From Nicotiana tabacum (Eukaryota; Streptophyta; Magnoliopsida; Solanales; Solanaceae), in NCBI RefSeq assembly GCF_000715075.1, contig NC_134095.1:42882806-42946805 (forward strand): a stretch of 64,000 nucleotides of DNA. The letters run 5' to 3'. Under the pieces are notes generated by a model that ran no database searches, was not told the DNA's origin, and saw only the letters and a program-made list of their open reading frames with translations. The position numbers were made by a program, and so were the translations under genes. Position 1 is the stretch's first letter; every line of letters begins with the position of its first letter. This document shows positions 36,402-46,673 of the stretch, in pieces.

Positions 36402-38206
36402 ATGTCTGGCTCAGTGAACATAGCTGAGAACGACAACCTTGAAAACCACAGAGAAAACAGTGTGGCTGTTCCAATTGTTGGCATGCCATGACAGAACCCC
36501 GATAACTCACCTGGACCGATTCCAGTAGACGCGGGTTTGGAAGACGCACAGCAGGTCGACAAAACCTCACATATCGACAGGAGCATATAACATGGCGACC
36601 AACAGGAAGCTCAAAAAACCCTAGATCGGGAAGAACGAGAAGTTAGCCTTCATGTTATTTTTGAAATGTTGCAGGCACAATAGCTGGCTATCGCTCAGCT
36701 GCAAACCCACCCAAAGACTCCTAGCACAGTAGCACCAGAAGCTATTCCCCTGGCCGAACACATACCGGAGAGATCGAGCGACAATGGATCGGTAGTCGAT
36801 CTTGCCATGGTCAAAATGCTCGAGGACTTCACAAAAAAGAATCAAGTCGGGCAAGAAAATGATAGAAGCCAATGATAAAAAGGTTGAGACCTACAACTCC
36901 AGGGTCGACCAGATCCCAGGCGCACCCCCGGTCTTGAAAGGTGTGGATTCGAAGAAGTTCATACAAAGGGCGTTCCCCGAAGACGTTTCCTCGAAACCCA
37001 ATCCTAAGAAGTTCAAAATGCCGGAACTCCCAAAGTACAAATGGACCTCAGACCCCAATAAACACGTTACCGCCTACACTTGCGCGGTAAAGGGCAACGA
37101 TATAAAGAACAATGAGTTCGAGTCCGTATTGCTGAAAAAGTTCGGGGAAACACTCTCGAAGGGGGCCATGATGTGGTATCACAACTTGGCTCCTAACTCC
37201 ATATATTCATTCGCCATGCTAGCAGACTCCTTTGTAAAGGCACATGCCGGTGCCATCAATGTAGCGATGAGAAAGTCCGACATTTTCAAAATTAAGCACA
37301 GGGAGAACGAGATGCTGCGGGAATTCGTGTCTCACTTTCAAATGGAACAGATGGAGCTACCGCCAGTCTTCGACGACTGGATAGTGCTGGCTTTCACTCA
37401 ATGTGTCAATGAACGAAACTCGGTGGCTTCAAAATAGCTAAAATAGAATTTGATCGAGTATCCAGCTGTGACTTGGTCAGACGTCCACAATCGGCACCAT
37501 TCGAAAATCAGGGCCGAGGATGACCTGTTGGGAGCCCCCTCGGGCTTAGTATACCCAAGCAGGCTCCTGGAAAAGGAACCAAAAACAAACAAAGAAAGAT
37601 ATCAGTCGTATATAAAAGATAAGAGGAACGCCCCGAGGTGCAACCCACCTCACAATGATCGGAGAATAGATCGAGGACAGGATCCTCGAGGACTCATCCA
37701 CAGAGCCAGATTCGATAGGAACGCAGGGCCAACGAGTGCACCTTAATTGTCGGAATACAACTTCAATGTAGATATATCGGACATCATATTCGCCATCAGT
37801 AAAATCAGAGACGCCAAGTGGCCCAGGCCTATACAATCAGATCCTTCACAAAGGAATCACAACTTAGTGTGCGAGTTTCACAACACGTATGGCCACAGTA
37901 CCAAGGATTGCCACTAACTACGAAAAGAGGTAGCCCCACTACTTAACAAAGGGCATCTCCGGGAATTCCTTAGAGATCGAGCCAAAAATCAGTTTCGGGA
38001 AAGAGAGGCGACCATAAAGAACGAGGCAAACGAGCCATAACATGTCATCCACATGATCATAGGAGGCGTCGATGCCCCGCAGGAACACGTAATGAGAAGG
38101 ACAAAAATATCCATCACCAGAGAAAGCAGACTCGGGGATATATTCTCGAGGATGCCCTTACATTCACCAAAGAGGACACTGAGACCTTATCTCAACCTCA
38201 CAATGA
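36402..38206 (+). pseudogene. Tat-like gag (copy B), disrupted
   Basis: ATG at 36402 begins MSGSVNIAENDNLENHREN. In-frame stops near 36490 and 36588 and a frame change near 36830 break the N-terminal part. The core, about 36870-37437, is well preserved (KKFKMPELPKYKWTSDPNKH, MMWYHNLAPNSIYSFAMLAD) and matches the Retrotrans_gag family. After stops at 37436 and 37445 the frame resumes (DLLGAPSGLVYPSRLLEKEP) to a stop at 37743. The variant knuckle CEFHNTYGHSTKDC is at 37870-37911, followed by a stop codon (His-stop). It lies upstream of protease as in a normal gag-pro order. Gag packages element RNA; this copy cannot make full-length protein. Confidence 0.9.
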
Positions 38207-38670
38207 TGCACTGGTAATCTCTTTCCTTGAAAATTCTTTTCAAATAAAAAGTGTACTTGTGTATCCAGGTTGCTCGGCCAACATTATCAGGTCGAGGGTG
38301 ATAGAGCACCTCGGACTGCTCGACCAAATCATGTCTGCCACTCGACTCCTCAACAGATTCAATATGGCAAGTAAAACAAAAAAAGGAGAAATCATCCTCC
38401 CGGTCACCGTGACTGGCACGACCCAAAACGCCAAATTCCATGTCATCGAAGGAGACATGAGGTATAATGACTTATTCGGACGGCCGTGAATACACTGCAT
38501 GAGAGCGATACCATCCACTCTTCACCAAATGATGAAATTACCATCAAAGGACGGAATTAAAACCGTCTACGGGGAATAGCATACGGCAAGGGAAATATTC
38601 ATAGTGCACGACGTGGCACCGGTGCTCACACCTTCGCCTGCAAAAGAGCCTAAAGGTAATCGAGCCATAG
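38207..38670 (+). pseudogene. Tat-like aspartic protease with catalytic Asp replaced
   Basis: The frame reads DALVISFLENSF, then KSVLVYPGCSANIIRSRVIE, MASKTKKGEIILPVTVTG and GDMRYNDLFGRP, ending at a TGA where the family has Trp (GRPWIH). In Tat-lineage elements the active-site motif is DPGSSAN; here it is YPGCSAN, a GAT-to-TAT change, so the enzyme would be inactive. After the TGA the frame continues for a while (IHCMRAIPSTLHQMMKLPS). RT should follow soon after but does not. Confidence 0.88.
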
Positions 38671-39156
38671 CCTCGATCAAGGCCGATTGAATGAAATAAA
38701 GGACCGTACCGCATCCTCATCTCTTGTGATTGGAACATATCGATCATCAAAACATCGCCGGCGCGTCTTACATCAAGGTACAATCATCTCCCTTTTCATT
38801 TCGTATTTCAGACTAACCCTTATGCAGGCGCCCAATCGAAGCGGTTAGAATGCTAACCCAACTCGAAGACCTTATGGTTTTAAAGAATCCGTTACGCTCT
38901 TTTCCTTCGACCGATTTTTTATCCCGAAAAACTCAAAAGAAAAATGCACGGCCTCAAGGTCGAGATCTCTAAAATCGTAAGCCCTCGACGAGGCAATGCA
39001 AAGCTTGCAAAAAATGTCTTCCGAGTCAAGAAACTCTCGACGACTCAGGGACTACCATCAAAGCGCCACCTCCATTGACTCATCAAAATACGAGGCCATA
39101 AGACCCCGAGTGGCAGACTCGGTCTCGTAAGACCTATATAAGGCAACAACTAAACT
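38671..39156 (+). other. Pol remnant or leader of 3' untranslated region, no ORF
   Basis: No RT or integrase motif is recognisable in any frame. Short runs such as CTCGACGA and GGTCGAGATC resemble the region that follows pol in related elements. The RT-RNase H-integrase deletion junction must lie here or just upstream, but its exact position is not visible. Confidence 0.5.
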
Positions 39157-39415
39157 GTAAGACCTTAACGGCATGAAAAAATTGTAAGACCTCAACGGCA
39201 TGAAAAAATTGTAAGACCTCAAAGGCATGAAAAAACTGTAAGACCTCAATGGCATGAAAAAACTGTAAGACATCAAGCAAGGCATGAATCATACTTGTAT
39301 CAAGTATCAACAACACAAACTGTAAGACCTCAAGCAAGGCATAAATCATACTTGTACCAAGTATCAACGAAAAATGTAAGACATCAAAAGGCATGAAAAT
39401 TTTATAAGACCTTAA
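39157..39415 (+). repeat. 27-bp minisatellite in the Tat-like 3' region
   Basis: GTAAGACCTCAACGGCATGA followed by AAAAACT or AAAAATT repeats four times at 27-bp spacing (39157, 39184, 39211, 39238 or nearby). Two longer versions (~54-57 bp, with AAGCAAGGCATGAATCATAC added) and two decayed units follow. Hypervariable tandem repeats between pol and the 3' LTR are a known trait of Tat/Ogre elements. Confidence 0.88.
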
Positions 39416-39845
39416 TACAGGTATAAACTCGATCCCAAAGTTTAGGCAATATATCGCATTTGTAAGACTCCCAAAAGGGCATACCCTCGATATAGACGAC
39501 TAAACTACTACACTCGGGACCAAAAAAGGCTCCGGCCAAAACACAAATGACTACGGACATACAGTTGTACCAACAGAATTAATGTGACTCGGGGATTCCA
39601 GACCGTCGCTACAAAATCATAGGCCATTACTTTGAATCTACTTCAAAAAGAATCGGTTAAACAAGATACCCTCGACAGGCAAAAGAGCTTTGACCATGTC
39701 AGCTCCAAATCACAAGGCTTCGAGCGACTCAGCCTAAAACCAAACCCTCCGAGGTGCTCAAACATCACTGCAAATGACTTCCCAAACCGAAAACGGGTCA
39801 GGTAAAATCATTTCAAAATGTCTTTAACGAGAGAAAAACAAAGCC
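39416..39845 (+). other. Non-coding spacer
   Basis: No ORF, RNA gene or clear repeat seen apart from scattered GTAAGA words continuing from the minisatellite (for example near 39460). Confidence 0.4.
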
Positions 39846-40230
39846 TACATATGCCTAAGGGCAAAGCGTAAGAGCCACTGTCGCCAGCCTAATAAGCCTA
39901 GGGTCACACACTAAAAGGTCGCATCGACCAAAAGTGTAAGAGCCACTATCGCCATCTTAAAATTTGAAAGCTTAAAGGTCAAAATGAGCTCGAGTCGTAA
40001 CTCGATTCGGAGACCGGACCCAAAATAGCTAACTAACCATGCCTAAGGGCAAAGCGTAAGAGCCATTGTCGCTCGCCCATGCAAACATAAATACTTGTAG
40101 GTTGAATGAGCTCGAGTCGAAGCCCGACTCATAGACTAAACCCAAAACAGTTGAGCAAAAGCATAAGAGCTCTAACACCATCTTACACTAAAGGGCGCAT
40201 CGACTGAGCGCGTTAGAGCTCCCGGGCCTG
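39846..40230 (+). repeat. About 187-bp direct repeat in the Tat-like 3' region
   Basis: ATGCCTAAGGGCAAAGCGTA + AGAGCCA occurs near 39851 and 40038. Each is followed by GTCGC and, further on, GAGCTCGAGTCG with AACTCGATTC or AAGCCCGACTC and ACCCAAAA. A third, partial unit (GCATAAGAGCTCT...ACCATCTTA) follows. Confidence 0.75.
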
Positions 40231-40399
40231 CCTAATGAGCCCCATGGCCATATCACGAATCTAAGGATTCTCACCAACTCTGAAACCAGTCCACCTGGTC
40301 AGAAGCGAAGCAGAAAGGGGTACAGAAGAAATAAAGCCTCTAGTTTTCGTTTATTTACATACGTGAAAATGGTGCATTCTCCATCTACAAACACGCTCT

Positions 40400-42433
40400 G
40401 AAGATATCTCATGCAAAATGGCAAAGTCTACGCCATGTCCCTGAGGTATATGGCCTATCAGCCTCATCTTCACTTTCCTCAGCATCGAGCAGGAGTGACC
40501 GAGCACCGCGCTCGTCTGCCCTCACTCGCGCCAACACTTCTAAGAGAACAAAACCCCTGGCACCGACCTCCTCGAGAACCCTTCTTCGGGATCTGCAACG
40601 AGCATATTCTTTGATCCTCTCTTCATGATCGAGGACCTTCTTCAAATCAGCTTGGGCATCGGTAGCGTCCTTCAAATAAATTGACATCTCCCGATCAGCC
40701 TTAGTCCGACTCAGTGCTGCTTCGGTTCGAGCATCAACAATCTCAGCCCTGACCTTCGAAAGTGTGGATTCAAGCTTCATGATCATATCCGCTTGAACTG
40801 AAGCGTTATCACAAGCTAAGAGGAGTTGGACCTCGAAGGCAGGAACTTTAGCCAAGGCGCCTTTCTCCTCTGAAGCTTGAACCTACGCCCGAGCTCTTAG
40901 CTCGCCACAGTCATTCCTGATTCTATCGGCTTCACCCCTAAGGCGTTCCAGGGCCTCCATCCTTTTTCTGAAACTGGATAGGAGAAGAATTAACCTTAGA
41001 AGTTAAAAAGCGTAACGTGTACTCGCTTGGGATGGGAAGTTACCTGCTCCATTAAATAGCTCTTACAATTCGAGCTCTAGTACGCCTTATATCGCCAGTG
41101 TGCCAACTCAACTTCCTTCTCCTCACAAAGGAGCCCAAGGGACCTACCCTCATCCAGATCTTTCTGGAGCCTAGCCAATGACGTAGCAACTCAGACCTAA
41201 GCCTGTCAAAGTAAGGGAAGACGCACGATTCGGAAGGCCTGTGCCAAAGCTTACCACAAAGTGAAGTCAGTGGACTTCCTTGAAGGCCGAGCACACCTCT
41301 GTTAATCTAGTACCCTTAGCCCTGGAATATTCAAATCCTATCAAAGCATGATCGCTCGGAGGAACCACCTCTCCAAAACTAGAAACTTCGGGTGCAGCAG
41401 GCTCGGACGATGTTTTCTTCTCAATGACTCGGCCCCGTTTTGCCCTGCCATGAGCGCCATCGCACTGCAAATGCATATCCCGTTTATTATTGTCGTCCTT
41501 TAGCTCGGAAGGTGGCAACCCCTCCCCCTCTCCGGAGAAGCACAGCCTCGCCCTTGGAGACCCTCTGATACCTAGACGACAAGATTAATACATGAAAAGG
41601 GAACAATGTCTTCCCAAATGTACGAGAGACGAGGAAAAAGCAGTATACACACATACTATGATATTTTTCTTCCCATCTGCCCCAGGACACAGCTAGCCAC
41701 CTACGCTCGTCACAAGTCGAATGGGTAGCCAGCTTCCGGACCCAACCAGCAGATCAGGAACTTTGCCCGGTGGCCATGAAATTGCTGCAGAAAAGGAGAA
41801 AACACAATTACTAAACTACCTTCCACCATGAGCAAATCATAGAAAGCACGAGACGCTCCACTCACACGTATAATTCCATTCCTCGGGGAATCGCATAAGT
41901 TCCACGGGAATAATGTTAGCCGTCTGGACCCGGACAAACCGATTAATCCACTCTCGATCTCTATCTTCCTCATCATTAACAACAAAGGGCGTGGATGAAT
42001 GACACCGCAAGGTTAGCAGACCTCGATGATTAAAGGGTCGGTACATCCTGACAAGAAGACTAAGCGTGAATTCAAGCCCTGCCTTCTCTGTGAAGAATCT
42101 CATCATCAGCACTATTCACCAAAATGACGGATGTTTCTGCGCCAAAGTAACCTGATACTTTAAACAGAAATCGAGCACGACCCTATTAAGAGGGCTCAGT
42201 ACGAAAGGGTACAAGTACACGTTCAGAAATCCATCGGCAAGGTCTGAGATACCCTCATCCGGGGGAAGCACCTATAATGCTAACCCCTTGCCCAATCTGT
42301 AGTCTCTCCTTACCAACTCAGGAAGCTCCTTTCTTATCAAAGACATAGTCTTCAAGGTAAACTCCCATGGATCTTGAGTGCTAAGAGTGGAACTCTCCCC
42401 TATCTGTCGGACAGACCCTGAATTAGAAGTCAT
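40400..42433 (-). pseudogene. Antisense ORF of the Tat-like element (aORF), decayed
   Basis: Runs opposite to the element. ATG at 42431-42433 opens MTSNSGSVRQIGESSTLSTQ; DPWEFTLKTMSLIRKELPEL follows. Then, across a stop near 42274, come ISDLADGFLNVYLYPFVLSP and, after another stop near 42120, a block ending EDRDREWINRFVRVQTANII / PVELMRFPEEWNYT near 41870. This resembles the proteins annotated as putative gypsy-type transposon / aORF in the Tat lineage. The remainder to about 40400 is broken into frames with charged, coiled-coil-like character (LESTLSKVRAEIVDARTEAA; ADLKKVLDHEERIKEYARC). Introns are possible. The function of aORF proteins is not known. Confidence 0.72.
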
Positions 42434-42564
42434 GGCTATGGCAAGACTAAAGAGCTAAAACAAGAACCTACACAAACACTTTAATGCTAATGTAACGAAG
42501 GACTCAATGCCGAAATGGAAGGATAGCTATCTAAAACAAAGGGATCTCCCGAGATGCGGAAGCG

Positions 42565-42585
42565 ACCCCATATATATGTGGGGAT
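42565..42585 (-). promoter_or_regulatory. Possible TATA box for the antisense ORF
   Basis: The minus strand reads CCCCACATATATATGGGG, a near-palindromic TATA motif about 140 bp upstream of the antisense ATG at 42433. Promoters inside the element for the antisense ORF have been proposed for Tat elements; here it rests on position and sequence only. Confidence 0.4.
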
Positions 42586-44363
42586 ACAGCAATGGTCCGC
42601 CTGACCAAGACAGGTCCCGGGAGGCCAATAACTTCCATGCAAGTCCTGAGGTAGTGCTTGACCTCGACGACCTCCATCAACTAGAAGTTAGGCTTTAAGA
42701 AGCCATCAGTATCGTCTCCAATCTCAAGATGATACTTGATCTCGCAAACCTCCTCCAAGGAGGGAAGTTGGGCTTCAGAGAACCTTCAACACGGTTATAG
42801 ATTCCGAGAGGGTATTCGACCTTGAAGGTTCCTCTCAAGAAGAAAAGAAAGCACTTCGAGCTCCATCCATGAGGGCTCGACCTCAAGACATCACCTAAAT
42901 ATGGGTAACCCCTTCTCAAGGACCAATCTACAATGCCTTAAAAGGTTATCTACATCAAGTTCAAAGTAACTCTCCAGGTGCCTGAAGCTGACCTTCACTC
43001 AAAGACTACTCTCAAAAATTTCAAGGTTCGATATGCTATCTTCATGTGACTCGAGGATACCGATGGCCTGAATTTATCAGACCAATTCAGGCTTGATCCG
43101 AGGAATAACGGTGGACTCAGAAAGGAGCCATTTCTATCAACCAAAGACTGGAGAGAATACTCGCACCTGAGTTAGATGTTGAAAATCATCAGCAGAGACA
43201 TACATTCAGAATCCCCACAAATATAAAATAATATGGCGAGCATCAAAGGTAGAAGTTAAGAAAATATCTTTATATTCATAAACAATTGCTAACAGTGGCC
43301 CTCGAGGGGTCCTTACATATGATTACAAAATCTCACAAGGGGTCCTTACATAGAAGCGAAGAAGCGAAGGGATACACATAGTGAAAGACTAAGAGCCTAT
43401 CCTATTCTCAAGGGTGCGACTTTTGCAGCAGCGTCTTCGAATATCATCCCTTCTGGTGCATGACTTCAATGACAATATCTTCCAAAGCGCCACCCCCCCA
43501 GGAGCCTCACCTCGACCCCCTAGAATGGCATCCTCAAAAGGGAAGATGTAGAAGGGGAAGCGATGGAGAAGAACAAAATGACGAAGGGGAAGCCGAAAGG
43601 AGACAAGAAGTGGTTGGGTGAAAAATCAGGCTAGTATGAACTCCACCAATATTACTATTATAAAGCCACTTCTCGTGACATTGCCCCGACATGGGAGGCA
43701 ACAGTTAGTAGACAGTTCTGACATACCCTAAGGAATCCAAAAGTGGTGCAATATGCCAAGCCGGGGCATGAGGGTGAGCATCGGTGTATAATCCGATTCC
43801 CCTCTCGAGCAGCGATGTGTAATCCAAATATTTCCTCGGGTCTGAGGAAATTGGCCCTCTGCTTCATCGTCCTGAGCCAACAGAGACAACAACAACAATA
43901 ATATAAAAACAACATAATCTCGCTCGACCAAAGAAGGTACAGGAGATAGGCCGTAGCATGCATGATACCGCCATAAAATCTTGAGGCCATGGGCTTCAAA
44001 CATGGTGAACCACAAAAAGTTAAGATAACAAGAAAAAAGGAATGGATAGGTATCGAAAGATACTTGGATAAAAGACTGATCCTAGGAGGCCCCCATTTAT
44101 AGAAAAAGGGGCAACGTAACCGACAACGCTATTATCACCCTCGAAAAATGTAACGACAGGCGCATTCAATGCGTCCATGGGAGCTGAATCAACAGGGACA
44201 TTATGGCTCTGAAGAATGAGAAACAGCAATGCATTGAATGGTCCTAGAAAAGTGACACGATGAAACATTTCGATAATCATGGAGGCTTGCGTCGTCAGCA
44301 CGAAGTCATTATGGGAAGCTCGAAGAGTGGAATGTCAAAATATTTTCTTGTTGCTTCTCTCTA
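42586..44363 (+). other. Non-coding region before the Tat-like 3' LTR
   Basis: No ORF of known type. It contains short recurring words around CTCGACGACCTCC/CCTCGAGG (42660-42900) and a duplicated GGGGTCCTTACATA (43305 and 43338). The minus-strand frames seen here lack family features and have poor context. Confidence 0.4.
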
Positions 44364-44380
44364 AGAAACGTGGGGACTAT
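44364..44380 (+). other. Probable polypurine tract of the Tat-like element
   Basis: AAGAAACGTGGGGACTA lies immediately upstream of the 3' LTR start TGTATAC (44382). The purine run is imperfect. Confidence 0.5.
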
Positions 44381-44381
44381 C

Positions 44382-45110
44382 TGTATACAGTGAAATCAGG
44401 GGAACCAATTTCTCGTTAATAAGGCATTTCGGGAGGTCACCTCAGAGGCTCGAGACCATGGACAGAATACCCCCCCTCGAGATCTATCGACACCTGGCCT
44501 GGGGATAATGTTGGCCGAGACCCTAACGGGCATGGGGAATTTCCGAATAATGCAGCCGAGGCCGGTTAAGTCTATCATGCTTGTCTAAAAGCTTGTTTAT
44601 GCCTGCATCATGAAGTTAGTCAGCTGTCCCATCCCGTTTTCTTTATCATTAAAGTATTTTGTATTATGTTGGGATTTCCCCTCCTATATAAGGGGGTTCC
44701 TTGGCACTTTGTAAAACTTGTTGTTCCATCCGCTTCACAAGAAATATAGAAGAACACTCTCTTGATATTATTACATTCATTTATTACGTTCATACGTGTT
44801 CTTCATTTACAACTTATCATTGGCCATAAACAACCTCCCTTAATTATATACTAACTGTTAGCCCTTTCCCAATTATCCCCTATAGCTCGAGTCCGAGTCC
44901 AGGCATCGACCTCGATGCCACTCATCGATCAGTCCGAGGCCCGAATAGCTAAACCCCCTGATTCGATTATAATTCCATTTTAGCTCGCATTTCTTCTTTT
45001 ATCTTCATATATCTAGTATCAACTGCTTAACAACTAGCATAAAAATAGATCATGTATTTTTAGAGTCCCATCAACAAATTTAATTGTTATTACAATTTTT
45101 ACGGTAAACA
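44382..45110 (+). mobile_element. Tat-like 3' LTR
   Basis: TGTATACAGTGAAATCAGGG to TTTTACGGTAAACA, 729 bp, with TATA box TATATAAG at 44685-44692. It aligns along its whole length with the 5' LTRs but differs often (for example GGCATTTCGGG against GGCGTTTTGGG). The target-site duplication ACTTC follows at 45111-45115. Confidence 0.93.
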
Positions 45111-45719
45111 ACTTCCAAGACTGAACAAAACTACTATTTTTCTTTGTAAACACACGAGGCAAGTTCTAGACATCAAATGCAATGCACAGAATCATACAAA
45201 CCTCACACACATATGGCACATGACTCACTCAAGATTGGACTCATCAAGATACTCTAGTCAAAGCAATTAAGCAAAATTAAGATCATACAAATTATTATAC
45301 AAGAGTCAAACACTGAGCCTAAGAGTCTCAACTAAAGCACTCGCTATTCTCTAGGCATAACAAAGTCAAGAGATATTCTACAATTCAAATCATAGCACAA
45401 GGTTTCCTATTTCTAACAAAATTAAAAACTAACTACACTCGGTTCAAACGAAAACCCTTGGAAAAGAACCGCGACACAAAGAAAAATCAAGGGGGAATTA
45501 TTACACTACCTACAAAATAAAATCTTTTTGGTCTTTTTCTTTCGACTTTAATCCCTCAAGAAAACTGTCGAATCATATCCATCGTCCAAAAAAGTTGAAA
45601 ATTTTAAAAAATTTATCCTTTTTCCATTTTTTTTCTACTACTCAATCTAAGACAACTCAAAAAAATAATCAAGCTAACTAAAGCAAAAACTAAGACTAAT
45701 ATTCATAAAACATACAAAT
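45111..45719 (-). other. Interior of the minus-strand LTR element, right half
   Basis: Begins with the right target-site copy ACTTC and continues the sequence interrupted at 35567. AT-rich, no coding frame. On the minus strand it would lie just downstream of a primer-binding region near 45720. Confidence 0.5.
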
Positions 45720-46673
45720 ATCCCCCAGGCACCGACCTTATACGAGCGCAAAACATACACTTAAATATGCTCGCTAGTCGAATATAGTAAAGTAATATAT
45801 CGTATCCATAGGGATTGGATTTAAACAGTGTTTTCATAGTTTCTACTTAATTGCTATCCAAGATGATCAACAATTTATATGTGTATGATTAAGACTAAAT
45901 TTAACTAATAGTCTAAAGCTATTGACTAATGACAATCAACGAAAATAATGAGCAAAGAAGGTTATCAAATTGGAGAAGATAGGGTTGATAGGATATGTGA
46001 GAGATAAATGTTTGAGATATAACTCTAGGTAATTTACTTCTAATGTCAAAGTGAGTCTCTCGAATTCACTTGCTTATTAATTCAATTGTTTAGTGGAAAC
46101 TTTTCTCTCAATTAGTCTCAACCTCATAAGATGAACCAATTTAAGCTCATGAAGATATGCACGAATTCGTAGTGGATTGGTCCTTAGGAGAACCTCTCTA
46201 GATTATCCTCCTAACTAGATTTAAGCAAAACTTGCACTAGCCTCTTCCGATTACTAAGAAAAATTAATGAATTCAACCAACAAGGTAGAATTACATGAAC
46301 ACGTGAATATTGATGCAAAATTATTACATCCAAAATGATTCAATACATAAAACTAGAGTTAATTATCCACAAACAAGTATCAAGAAATCAAATCCATCAA
46401 ACCCTAAAGATAAATACTCCATAGATATGGAGTACTACTTCATCAAAAAAATGTTTAAATCAAAGGAAAACATAAAACGATCCAAACTCTTGTCTTGATG
46501 AGGATTGTATGATGAAATCCTTGTGCTTTTGCTTATCCGCCTCCTCCTTGGCTTCCTTAGGTCTAAGACGTGTCAAAAGTCCTCAAAAAAATATGTTTAC
46601 ATATATTTATACTAAGTAGGGTCAGACCCAGATGAAAATACCTTTTCATACGCAAAATTGGATTCCGACTCTG
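45720..46673 (-). mobile_element. Athila-like 5' LTR fragment (minus strand)
   Basis: On the minus strand a TATA-like AGTATAAATATATG occurs near 46605. Some 800 bp later come AATCCCTATGGATACGATAT (about 45818) and ATTTAAGTGTATGTTTTGCG then CTCG, and the segment ends GGTCGGTGCCTGGGGGA at 45720-45736. This is laid out like the end of an Athila-type LTR and its PBS region. The LTR is cut at 46673 by the plus-strand chromovirus. It is built like the LTR at 33543 but its sequence differs, so the two are probably different families or distant relatives. Confidence 0.5.

Larger units (their letters stand above)
33025..38206. repeat. Right copy of the 8.7-kb tandem segmental duplication
   Basis: This segment is colinear with 24321-29535 at offsets of 8704 bp (left end) to 8671 bp (right end). 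In this copy both flanks are natural: the chromovirus runs on leftward from gag into protease, and the Tat-like element runs on rightward from gag into protease. It is therefore the ancestral arrangement, and the left copy is derived. Confidence 0.93.
35568..45110 (+). mobile_element. Tat-like Ty3/gypsy element without RT and integrase, 9.5 kb
   Basis: A complete insertion bounded by 5' LTR 35568-36283, 3' LTR 44382-45110 and the target-site duplication ACTTC. In order it holds PBS, broken gag with CX2HX4HX4C knuckle, and protease lacking its catalytic Asp. Then comes a direct transition to non-coding DNA with tandem repeats (39157-40230), and an antisense ORF region (42433 down to about 40400). 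No RT, RNase H or integrase is visible on either strand. Tat-lineage elements with an antisense ORF near the 3' LTR are known (Grande, Retand); loss of the pol core makes this a non-autonomous deletion derivative. The first ~250 bp of the two LTRs differ at roughly 35-40 positions by eye, so the insertion is old. Confidence 0.92.

Noticed and set aside
39058..39394. Minus-strand frames with repeated FFMPLRSY/LQFFHAVEV
   Set aside because: These are translations of the 27-bp minisatellite.
43658..44301. Minus-strand frames of 93-113 codons near the Tat 3' LTR
   Set aside because: No recognisable domain, mutual overlap in different frames and a non-coding setting; too weak to call.
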